From positions 3,370,499 to 3,434,498 of the forward strand of contig OY997653.1 of the NCBI GenBank assembly GCA_963921795.1: a stretch of 64,000 nucleotides of DNA, in the 5' to 3' direction. Within the stretch, counting starts at the first letter, position 1. The number at the start of each line of letters is the position of its first letter. Origin of the DNA: Nannobrachium achirus. Lineage: Eukaryota > Chordata > Actinopteri > Myctophiformes > Myctophidae. A program made the position numbers and the translations under genes. Shown one piece after another: positions 57,112 to 64,000 of the stretch. A model generated the notes under the pieces. That model was not told where the DNA came from. It worked only from the letters and a program-made list of their open reading frames with translations, and searched no databases.

Positions 57112-58641
57112 TTACTCGGAATCCTTTGACCTTCTCTCCTTTTTAAGGGAAAGGCCAGCCAAAAACTTCCATAGAGTATCCCCCTTAGGCCCCAACCCTG
57201 CACTGCCCTGGAAGTGCACCCTGCGTGGTTTGATCCGTGAGACCCTTAATGGGTCTCCCACCACTGGATTCTCGGTACCAGGGGTTATGTCCACAGAGAT
57301 CCCTCTAATGGGATGTGGCATAGCCCCCACCTCCAGAGTGATTGAGAAAACCACGAATTGGTACTCTCCCCCTCCGGCAGGCCGGATAGTAGACCCCACA
57401 GCGATAGGCTCACCTCCTGACCCCTTGCGGGTCACAACGGGGCCATTCCTCACCAGGAGTTTGATTGATAAGGTCTCTCTGAAACCTTTATCATTTAACT
57501 CCCCGCTGACTGTGGTAAACCAGTCAGGTGTATCGCCATCTTTAGGCATATCTGTTTGGAACGACACTGCCACCAGGCCAGGGATCGCCAGAAGGGCCCT
57601 GGCCGCCAGCATCATACGAAACAGACTAGCACAGTCAAGCAGCAGGTCCATCCCCTTGATATTGCTAGCTTCGCTAGGCAACTGATATTTGGGGAAAAGC
57701 TTGGCTCGCTCCTCCGTGTCCTTCACCCAGAAAGTATCTGGACCACGGTTTGAATACAACCTGGATCCCCTGGAGGGCATAGCCCTGGGGAAAGAGAGGC
57801 TGAGAGTTCGCTCGAGGGAGGTTTCCATCAGACTGTCCAGATTCTCCATGCTGCCCTTGAAGGTGATACCTCCACGGCCGTGGGCTCCTTTGCGAACCGG
57901 TGCGTCACCGGCTTGCAGGAAACCACCGCCCTTGGTCAGATGGATACCTGAGTTCAACTTCACTCCCTCATGGTATTTGCATTTGGCCAGGGCGAAACCT
58001 AGCCATGTGCATGAGCAACTGGCCGCTGTTTCAGCGGTCATGACAGGATAGGCAGCCAGAGCAATGCGCGGTCCGTACAGGACGTAGCACCCCGGGCATA
58101 CCAACGCTCTACATCCCCTGGGTCCTTCTTTAGGCCCAAAGGTAAAGGCCTCGCCACCAGGGCGAAGGAGAGGCTTGCTATCATGCGGCACTTGGGGCGG
58201 GCGGTTGCGAGATGGACCCTGCCACAGCAGGTTGGTCACTGGGATCAGGCATAGCATGCACTTCCCCAGACTGTGTCCATACCTTTGCCAGAGAATGGGG
58301 TGGCCCGCAGGCCCCGCCACATACTCTGGTTTAGGTAACCATCCATCCTCTGCCATATCCAGGCTTGGATTATGCACCACTGACCTCACCGTTGGCATGA
58401 AACCCTCTCTGGCCAACTTCACCGCTCCATCGGACACGCCTAACCAGGCGCTGGCACTCTTTCCAACTCCACTGTCCCCAGAGGCTGGGGACCGTCCTGG
58501 CGCTACACAGATCAACACTTTTTGTCTGGCGCACTCCAAAGCAAAGGGCATCTCCTTACGAGAACCAACAGTTACCTGCCCCATGCCTGGCGCAACCTCT
58601 CCATCCCTGACTAAGGGTGTACAACCCGAAGCTTCGGCCAT
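57112..58641 (-). CDS. orfX: unassigned 509-aa retroviral accessory protein between pol and env
   Basis: Intact frame starting 11 nt beyond the pol stop, with a strong start context (GAAATGG). It is the first ATG after the acceptor at 58807. The position is that of lentiviral vif-type genes, but it is far larger and I recognise no family. Visible features: a P-loop-like GDSGVGKS at residues 55-62, without other nucleotide-binding motifs I can defend; a Cys-rich block with C128-x2-C131, C177-x4-C182-x2-C185, C209-x-C211 and C221-x2-H224 that could bind zinc; a hydrophobic helix at about 350-370 (SLFRMMLAARALLAIPGLVAV); and a beta-rich C-terminal 130 residues ending in a basic tail (LKKERRSKDSE). 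No signal peptide. It might be regulatory, anti-host-defence or structural (matrix-like); the sequence does not decide. Confidence 0.85.
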   Translation of the reverse strand: MAEASGCTPLVRDGEVAPGMGQVTVGSRKEMPFALECARQKVLICVAPGRSPASGDSGVGKSASAWLGVSDGAVKLAREGFMPTVRSVVHNPSLDMAEDGWLPKPEYVAGPAGHPILWQRYGHSLGKCMLCLIPVTNLLWQGPSRNRPPQVPHDSKPLLRPGGEAFTFGPKEGPRGCRALVCPGCYVLYGPRIALAAYPVMTAETAASCSCTWLGFALAKCKYHEGVKLNSGIHLTKGGGFLQAGDAPVRKGAHGRGGITFKGSMENLDSLMETSLERTLSLSFPRAMPSRGSRLYSNRGPDTFWVKDTEERAKLFPKYQLPSEASNIKGMDLLLDCASLFRMMLAARALLAIPGLVAVSFQTDMPKDGDTPDWFTTVSGELNDKGFRETLSIKLLVRNGPVVTRKGSGGEPIAVGSTIRPAGGGEYQFVVFSITLEVGAMPHPIRGISVDITPGTENPVVGDPLRVSRIKPRRVHFQGSAGLGPKGDTLWKFLAGLSLKKERRSKDSE

Positions 58642-58649
58642 TTCTCAGT

Positions 58650-58658
58650 GCTCACCTG
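58650..58658 (-). other. candidate splice donor overlapping the pol stop
   Basis: Minus-strand CAG|GTGAGC; the pol stop TGA (58654-58652) lies inside it. With the acceptor at 58807 it would define a 151-nt internal exon for env or 3' gene messages. Confidence 0.45.
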
Positions 58659-61600
58659 GTCTTGCGAACTTGGTCTATATGAACTATTCCCGAGTTCTCC
58701 AACCTAAGCCTATGTGGGCCAAGGATCTCAGCAACGGTGTCTTTTGATTCACACTTCTTGCTGGGGTTTCCTGGCAGGGGTTTTCTCAGCACCCAAACAG
58801 CTTCACCTGTGGAGAAAGGACAAGAGACACCCGTGTTATCTTTGGACACACATCTCTTCTCCTCTCTCCCAAGGTTGACCGATTGGTGAATTTTGAGAAG
58901 AGGAGAAGGCTCATCCCAAGAGCTCTCCATGCCCTCTTTAATTATCTGTTCTTTCACTGAGCGAACAGCCCTCTCCGCAACTCCGTTAGTCTTAGCATGG
59001 TACGGAACTGAGTATTCCACCTGAATACCCTCATCCTCCAGCAAAGACTTAACGCTAGTGTGCGTAAAATAAGTCGCATTGTCCATTCGCAGGGACTGTA
59101 CCCCGTTCTCTTCCCGTAGGAATTGGGATATACAGTGGCAAATGATCGCCGCAGTAGGTGTCTTAATAGGATACACCCTTATGGCACCAGGCCCGTTATC
59201 AGCGATAACCAGCCCGTGTTTGTGTCCTTTCCGCGTTGTCTGGGACATAGGCCCAAACACATCGGCAGAAAAATTCGTGCCCGCTATGGGCACCGCAATT
59301 TGCCCTGGAGGTACAAATTCCGGTTTTGTGCCCCTGACTAGGGCACAGCGTTCACATGCCTTACGCACTGTGATAGCTCTTTGCCTAGCTTTTGGGATCA
59401 GCAAATCCTGCGTCCGCAGGTACTTGAGTAGCCTTTGGCTGCCCACGTGACCGAGACCCACATGAATCGTCCGGATTATGTGGTCGGCCTCGTCTTCGGG
59501 CACTTCCACCACCTTGCCTTTGCCCCACGCCATCGGCAGGGCTAGGCGCAGGCGTTTCAGCCCAACTGCGTTGGCCAGCTGTCTGCGCTGGGCCAGGGCA
59601 TCCACCTCCCGGTTCCCGGTGAAGTGGATGCCTTCTCCATCCGTATGGCTCTTAATCCATTTCCACGAGAGCCTCATGTTTTTGGATTGCTCTACTATGA
59701 GAGCCCAGAGTTCACCATGAGCCATGGGGCGGCCTGAGCTTGTCTCGTAGCCTTTAGCTTCCCAGAACTCTAGGTTCTCAGCCCCACCTTGGTAGCAGTA
59801 GTCACTATCGGTCACGATCAACAGCTTGTGGATATGTTTACCCCTAGCTGTGATAATTCCCTCTAGTATGGCAGTCACCTCGGCCATCTGGGCCGAACCG
59901 TCAATCCATCCTGAGGATGATTTCACGGTCTTGTCCTTGTGTTTAAGGACAAATGCCCATTTGGCCCGGTCGCCGTCGGCCTTCTGCTGGCTCCCATCAG
60001 TGTACAGGACCCAGGGGGGTTCCTCCACGGGGGCCTGGGGCTTAGGTTTTGCTTCGATGGGACATTTGGTGCCGGTGGTTATAAACTTAACCCGAGGGTC
60101 AGTAAGCATTCCGGCCCAGTGTCCCCACCTCTGCGACATGGCTCGTGACCCTGAGATAGTCCCCTTGGATGCGCACTGCAGTGCGGGGTACTCCGTGGTG
60201 ACTATCACGTCTCGGTCTTGAGCGAGGTCTTTCAGTCCGTTCAAGAACTTGAATACTCCGCAGAGAATTCGCTCTTGGTCGGGATATCTCTGCTCTGGGC
60301 TGGAGAATTGCATGGACAAAAAGAGACATGGGGCTTTGCCCAAACGGTTCATGCACCTGAGAGTTATTCCCTCACCTTCCAGGCAAGGGAAAACCTCCAA
60401 GTGCTTCCCGGGGTCTCTTTTCTCCAAATCGGTGCAATGTTCCAGCACATGGGTTTGGAATATAGACCAGTGGGGTTTGGCGTCCGCTATCGGTATGTTC
60501 CGGTTGCGGGGGTTCTTACCCTGAAGTGCCTTTCCCTTGAGTCTATGTAGGGGTGCTGCCTTGGCAGCGTACCCCGGGACGTGGTTCATTATGTGACCAC
60601 ACTTTCCCAGGGCATGATCCAGGTGAGCCAACAAGGTAGGCTGGGGAAGGGCAGCGATTTGTTCTAGGTACTCTTTGCTGACCGATTTCCCAGTGTCTGT
60701 TATGTTGAAACCCAGGTACCTCAAAGAGTATTTTGCGATTTCGCATTTCTTGAGGCCAATCTTGAGCCCTGAGGATGCCAGACGGGTGACCACCTGGTCT
60801 AGCAGGTCAAGGTGCTCGTCTTCAGTCTCATTTGTCCAGTAAATGTCGTCCACATATACCGTGACATCCAGGCCTTTCAGGATGTCCTCAACGACACTCT
60901 GAAAGTGGCAGGGACTAGATTTAAATCCCTGGGGCAGAACGGTCCAGCCATAGGAGACTCCGTTCCAGGTGAACGCAGTTTTTTGGGTGGACAGTTCGTC
61001 TATTGGCACACACCAGAAGCCATTCTTCAGATCCAGACAGGACTTGAACCGTTTATTTGGCAAGTTCCTGGTTGTCTGCGCAATGTTGAACATTGACCTG
61101 GTATCCGAGGTCGACCTCGCGTTCAGGGCAATGAGATTATGTACTAGTCTCCATCCTTCCCCACCTGGTTTTGGAACCCCTAGGATAGGTGTGTTGGTGA
61201 GGGCGGAGTCCAGTCGCTTCAGTTGCCCGCCTTGCTCCAGCTCATCAATGGTAGCTGTAAGCTCGGCTTTGCACCGAGGGTCTACTCGGTGCTGGGGCTG
61301 TCTGTCTGGCACTCGACCCCTTATAGTATATGTATACTTGGGGTCGACCCTGCCAGCGTCATTCTTATGCGTCGCATGACGGCCTCTCTTAAGAATTTCT
61401 CTGATTCGGTCTTTCTGTTGGCCGTCCGACGCTTCCACAATCTTTTCAATCTCCTTTGCCACATCTATGGGACGCATGTATTTAAGGCTATATTTAATAC
61501 ATACGTTCTTAGGTGGCTCTGGGGTATCAAGACCGGGGAAAAGGAATTCCTTCTCATAGTCATCTGAAGTTATTTCCTCCAGGTTGATCATGATCAGGTC

Positions 61601-62101
61601 TTTGGGGGCTATCAAGGGTTCTGCATATACGGGGCCAACGACCCCGTGTATTCCATGCTTGTCCCCCGTCCCCATGGTGGTGATTGAGCCATCACCTAGT
61701 TCCACCTCCATGGATCCCGTAATGGGAATACCTGTGTGCAGTGTTATTTCAGCCCCGGTATCTAAACGATACTGGTCTGTCCCTAACTGACACAAAAGTT
61801 TCCCATCTGACTCCCTTGTCTTGCTTGCTATAGCGTTCAACAGGGGTCGTTTGGTGGGGTCTATTGTCAGGTGTATGATAGCTGAGGGAGGCTCGGTCAC
61901 TGTTCCTTCTCCTGTTCTTGAGCCTCGCGCGCGGCTCTTGCCGCCGCTCTCAGAGCTATCCGTGCCTCCTTCTCCTCCTGTGGGAGGGCGGCCCATTCTT
62001 CTGCAGGCAGGAATGTTGGGACCTTTGGTCCCCCCTTCCCTGCCTGTTTCTGCGCCGGAGCCTTTTTCGGGGGAGCCTTCTTGGTGGCTCCCCGCTCCCC
62101 G
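58652..62101 (-). CDS. pol: retroviral Pro-Pol, expressed as Gag-Pol by -1 frameshift
   Basis: After slippage at 62101-62107 the -1 frame is open for 1149 codons. Numbering from the internal Met at 61996: protease with DTGA at 79-82; reverse transcriptase at about 240-480 with LDLK (D322), LPQGF and the YVDD catalytic box at 381-384; connection; RNase H at about 660-805 with D667, E706, D730 and D799 and a His at 784; integrase with HHCC zinc site H845, H850, C881, C884 and catalytic D912, D972, E1008 (exactly 35 residues between the last two). The RNase H stretch (AQMAEV, VTDSDYCY, FWEAKGY) looks foamy-virus-like. No dUTPase. All catalytic residues are intact, so enzymatic activity is plausible. 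Confidence 0.95.
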   Translation of the reverse strand, partial: RGAGSHQEGSPEKGSGAETGREGGTKGPNIPACRRMGRPPTGGEGGTDSSESGGKSRARGSRTGEGTVTEPPSAIIHLTIDPTKRPLLNAIASKTRESDGKLLCQLGTDQYRLDTGAEITLHTGIPITGSMEVELGDGSITTMGTGDKHGIHGVVGPVYAEPLIAPKDLIMINLEEITSDDYEKEFLFPGLDTPEPPKNVCIKYSLKYMRPIDVAKEIEKIVEASDGQQKDRIREILKRGRHATHKNDAGRVDPKYTYTIRGRVPDRQPQHRVDPRCKAELTATIDELEQGGQLKRLDSALTNTPILGVPKPGGEGWRLVHNLIALNARSTSDTRSMFNIAQTTRNLPNKRFKSCLDLKNGFWCVPIDELSTQKTAFTWNGVSYGWTVLPQGFKSSPCHFQSVVEDILKGLDVTVYVDDIYWTNETEDEHLDLLDQVVTRLASSGLKIGLKKCEIAKYSLRYLGFNITDTGKSVSKEYLEQIAALPQPTLLAHLDHALGKCGHIMNHVPGYAAKAAPLHRLKGKALQGKNPRNRNIPIADAKPHWSIFQTHVLEHCTDLEKRDPGKHLEVFPCLEGEGITLRCMNRLGKAPCLFLSMQFSSPEQRYPDQERILCGVFKFLNGLKDLAQDRDVIVTTEYPALQCASKGTISGSRAMSQRWGHWAGMLTDPRVKFITTGTKCPIEAKPKPQAPVEEPPWVLYTDGSQQKADGDRAKWAFVLKHKDKTVKSSSGWIDGSAQMAEVTAILEGIITARGKHIHKLLIVTDSDYCYQGGAENLEFWEAKGYETSSGRPMAHGELWALIVEQSKNMRLSWKWIKSHTDGEGIHFTGNREVDALAQRRQLANAVGLKRLRLALPMAWGKGKVVEVPEDEADHIIRTIHVGLGHVGSQRLLKYLRTQDLLIPKARQRAITVRKACERCALVRGTKPEFVPPGQIAVPIAGTNFSADVFGPMSQTTRKGHKHGLVIADNGPGAIRVYPIKTPTAAIICHCISQFLREENGVQSLRMDNATYFTHTSVKSLLEDEGIQVEYSVPYHAKTNGVAERAVRSVKEQIIKEGMESSWDEPSPLLKIHQSVNLGREEKRCVSKDNTGVSCPFSTGEAVWVLRKPLPGNPSKKCESKDTVAEILGPHRLRLENSGIVHIDQVRKTR
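58806..58830 (-). other. splice acceptor for orfX mRNA
   Basis: Minus-strand GTGTCTCTTGTCCTTTCTCCACAG|GTGAAG, AG at 58808-58807, inside the end of pol. The following 165 nt contain no ATG before that of orfX. Confidence 0.75.
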
Positions 62102-64000
62102 TTTTTTGAATCCTTGGCCTCGGTTGTCTCAGCCTTAGGCTGGGTTTCTTTCCTCGGGGCCTTCTTGCCTTGCGGCTTGGGTTGCTCTGACCCTTTTTGA
62201 TTCCCATGTTTTTTCTTCAATGAGAGCAGCGCCTTGGTCTGATCGTACTTCATACATTCAGTCCGTAGCTGCGCCTGTGTCCAGTGGGCACAGCCCACGG
62301 CCAGGTTTAGTCCTCCTGGGATTTTAGAGAACAACTTCTCCAGCAGGAGGGTAGCTTGGTTGATAGGCACGGAGCAGGAGATTTTATCGGCTGCAACAGC
62401 CAAGTTCAATTCCCCCTCCGCTACCAGGGTGGCTAATTCTTCCACCATCCTCTCTCCAGGGTTCACCCCGGGAATTCTCACGTCCATTGAGCTCAGGGAC
62501 TCGAGGGAGGCCCCTCCGGGGACGTCCAAGCCCCTGACATGGCCCAGTATGCGGGCTGCCTCTGGATCGTGATAGAGTATAGACCCCTCAAATAGAGGGA
62601 TTGTTCTCCGCAAGTAGTTTGCTTGCGTCTCGCCCGGGTCTCTCGCCGTGGTCAAATTCTTCATCAACTGCGCCTTGCTAAGGAGGTCGCTAACGTATGA
62701 TTCTTCCCCTGAAAGGTGGCCTTGGCCCGAGAGCCGGTTCCCTTCCGGGCGAAACGAAGCACCCATTCTGGTGCTGCTTGTTATTGGGGTGGGTGCCAAT
62801 CTGGAAGGAAATGAATATTCCCGCCTGGCTTGGTATGGGGATAAATCTTCCCTCATGGTTATACCGGGATCCGAGGGGGTGTTGTTGTAATGTACAAACC
62901 TCCTTGCAGGCTCTGCCATTGCCTGATCCCTCAGTATGACCTGTTCCCGCATCGCTTCATAACCCGCGTGCAGGTAAGCATCCTTGAAGGACCCGGTCAG
63001 GCCATGTTGCCAGAGGACTCTCTCCGCCGAGGGTGATCGCGCCAGTGCTCTGGCGGTTTCCCACTCGACAGGGTATCCGTCGCACATTTGTCCTGACTCG
63101 TTGCCCCTAAGCTCTCCTTCGTCCCCAGCCGGGACACCTTCGATACCCGTGGTCCAGCTAAGTCCACTGCGGGTTTGGAAGAGCTTGCCTTTCAGTGGAG
63201 ATTCCACTTTTAGAGGCCTCAGTAGCCGGGCTTTGGCGTTCTTGTTCCTAGCTCTGGGAGGCGGGCCCCGAGGGTACATTTGCCTTTCCCTGGACCTGGA
63301 ACGAGAGCCTGACCTAGACTCTGACTCAGAGACCGAAGAGGCCCTTGAGGATGCCCTAGACTGGGATTCCTCGTCCTCCGGCTCGTAGTCCGGGTCTGAG
63401 TCTTCCTCGCTCTCTTCCTCCTCCTCGACACGGGGGGAGTTCCGAACTAGAATCCCTGGGGGTTCAAGCGGGCGAGGGGCCTGTGGTGGCGGGTTGAACC
63501 GCACCCTAGGGGTCCCTCTAGTAGCTTGTCTACCCCTTGGGGTTTGGTTTTGGTTCTGCTCTCTCCGCGTGACGGAGAAGGAGCGGTTTGGGGTGCCTGG
63601 AGCAGAGCCCCCAGATCGGGACTCCGCACCGGCGCTGCTTCTTTGGCTGTTTCGGCCCGTTGACCTGACGGATCCAGCCTCTGAAGCCTCGGCAGCCTCT
63701 CTGGCCCGTACCAGAGCCGAGACTGCCTCGAAGTCCCCATCGTTCACCAACAACCGAATGAACATGTTGTGTGTGTTTCTGAGGGAATAAATGGCGGCCA
63801 GTATGGCCTCTTGCATCCATGTCTTCCTCAAGCCTTGGACCTTGAATCTACCCCATTTCATCATGATCGCCAGTCTGTAGGGGTTACCTGGCGCTCCGGT
63901 CCCCTCGAAAGAGGACCGTGCGAGCAGTGCTTTCCTTATGTCCCGCTCCATTTTAGCCTTCTCCTGGTCTTTGAGGGTTCTAAGTTGTAGCGTGGATTCC
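61897..64000 (-). CDS. gag: retroviral Gag, N-terminus beyond window
   Basis: Structural polyprotein, at least 700 residues visible. The frame is open to the window edge, so the Met at 63951 need not be the true start. Numbering from that Met: helical N-terminal part (1-90, matrix-like); a long disordered segment (90-240) with poly-Glu (176-195) and an Arg-Ser repeat (197-222); a folded part at about 290-580 that would be capsid; and a Lys/Ala/Pro-rich C-terminus (about 585-655). There is no CCHC zinc knuckle and no PPPY or PTAP late motif; basic runs replace the knuckles, as in foamy viruses, whose Gag uses Gly-Arg boxes. It overlaps the pol frame; the frameshift site is at 62101. Confidence 0.9.
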   Translation of the reverse strand, partial: ESTLQLRTLKDQEKAKMERDIRKALLARSSFEGTGAPGNPYRLAIMMKWGRFKVQGLRKTWMQEAILAAIYSLRNTHNMFIRLLVNDGDFEAVSALVRAREAAEASEAGSVRSTGRNSQRSSAGAESRSGGSAPGTPNRSFSVTRREQNQNQTPRGRQATRGTPRVRFNPPPQAPRPLEPPGILVRNSPRVEEEEESEEDSDPDYEPEDEESQSRASSRASSVSESESRSGSRSRSRERQMYPRGPPPRARNKNAKARLLRPLKVESPLKGKLFQTRSGLSWTTGIEGVPAGDEGELRGNESGQMCDGYPVEWETARALARSPSAERVLWQHGLTGSFKDAYLHAGYEAMREQVILRDQAMAEPARRFVHYNNTPSDPGITMREDLSPYQARREYSFPSRLAPTPITSSTRMGASFRPEGNRLSGQGHLSGEESYVSDLLSKAQLMKNLTTARDPGETQANYLRRTIPLFEGSILYHDPEAARILGHVRGLDVPGGASLESLSSMDVRIPGVNPGERMVEELATLVAEGELNLAVAADKISCSVPINQATLLLEKLFSKIPGGLNLAVGCAHWTQAQLRTECMKYDQTKALLSLKKKHGNQKGSEQPKPQGKKAPRKETQPKAETTEAKDSKNGERGATKKAPPKKAPAQKQAGKGGPKVPTFLPAEEWAALPQEEKEARIALRAAARAAREAQEQEKEQ
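62070..62107 (-). promoter_or_regulatory. -1 ribosomal frameshift signal (gag-pol)
   Basis: Slippery heptamer A AAA AAC (62107-62101) in the gag frame, a 7-nt spacer GGGGAGC, then a perfect 8-bp stem GGGGAGCC/GGCTCCCC with an 8-nt loop (62093-62070). From the heptamer the -1 frame is open into pol, and gag stops 204 nt later. The spacer repeats the 5' arm, so alternative pairing is possible. Confidence 0.9.

Larger units (their letters stand above)
51181..64000 (-). mobile_element. large endogenous retrovirus, 5' end beyond window
   Basis: Minus-strand provirus read from 64000 down to 51181: gag, pro-pol, a 509-aa unassigned gene, env, a 407-aa 3' gene, polypurine tract and 3' LTR. Every frame is open and full length, the splice signals and frameshift signal are present, and no hairpin MITE has invaded it. 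The insertion is therefore much younger than the surrounding repeats. At least 12.8 kb are visible. Foamy-like traits are the RNase H style, lack of CCHC knuckles, the long Env leader and a 3' gene with a TATA-like box ahead of it. The -1 frameshift is orthoretroviral in style. It lies antisense to the candidate host gene. The affiliation (foamy-like, lokiretrovirus-like or new) is inference. Confidence 0.95.

Noticed and set aside
58456-58479. Calling orfX a Rab-like GTPase from GDSGVGKS
   Set aside because: The remaining GTPase motifs are absent and the protein is otherwise unlike that family.
51181-64000. Firm assignment to foamy viruses or lokiretroviruses
   Set aside because: The resemblance is by eye only. 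The frameshift and orfX argue against a simple foamy assignment and I cannot run a phylogeny.

Overview
The window looks like a stretch of a teleost fish nuclear genome. The evidence is very long (CA/GT)n arrays, many hAT-like, TTAA-flanked and TA-flanked miniature inverted-repeat elements (MITEs), fragments of fish-type LINEs, spliceosomal introns, one 200-N assembly gap and an endogenous retrovirus. Nothing here is prokaryotic and I see no CRISPR array, rRNA or tRNA gene. The species cannot be named from this sequence alone.

Positions 1 to about 51,180 appear to be intronic host DNA. Three short plus-strand blocks (279-384, 23106-23167, 48862-48905) each have consensus splice sites and join into one open reading frame of about 70 codons, so I call them exons of one unrecognised host gene. 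The introns are packed with transposable elements. At least a dozen MITEs have exact or near-exact 8-bp target-site duplications (hAT type), others are flanked by TTAA, and many are nested two to four deep. A short palindromic hairpin built around AGATCTACAAGC recurs about 38 times. It sits inside MITEs whose ends are otherwise unrelated, and its outer arms differ by family. I consider this the most puzzling repeat structure in the window. Also present are a 1.7-kb 31-bp minisatellite, two near-perfect palindromes with 1-nt spacers, a 5'-truncated L1-type LINE with target duplication and a LINE fragment with an endonuclease-like C-terminus.

Positions 51,181-64,000 hold most of one large, apparently intact endogenous retrovirus on the minus strand, antisense to the host gene. 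Its 5' LTR and the first part of gag lie beyond the window. In its own direction it reads: gag (open to the window edge), a textbook -1 frameshift signal, pro-pol (protease, reverse transcriptase, RNase H, integrase, all catalytic residues present), a 509-aa accessory gene I cannot assign (called orfX here), a 1098-aa env, a 407-aa 3' gene, a polypurine tract and an 874-bp 3' LTR. Strong splice acceptors lie just upstream of orfX and env. A TATA-like box (ATAAAAGG, the same core as in the LTR promoter) lies 47 nt upstream of the 3' gene, where foamy viruses carry their internal promoter.

The layout mixes traits. It is foamy-like in its size, the RNase H style, a Gag without CCHC zinc knuckles, an Env with a long cytoplasmic N-terminal leader, and a possible internal promoter plus 3' regulatory gene. 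It is orthoretrovirus-like in its -1 Gag-Pol frameshift. A large gene between pol and env belongs to neither pattern. It may be a lineage of complex fish retroviruses (foamy-like or lokiretrovirus-like), but only a phylogeny can decide.
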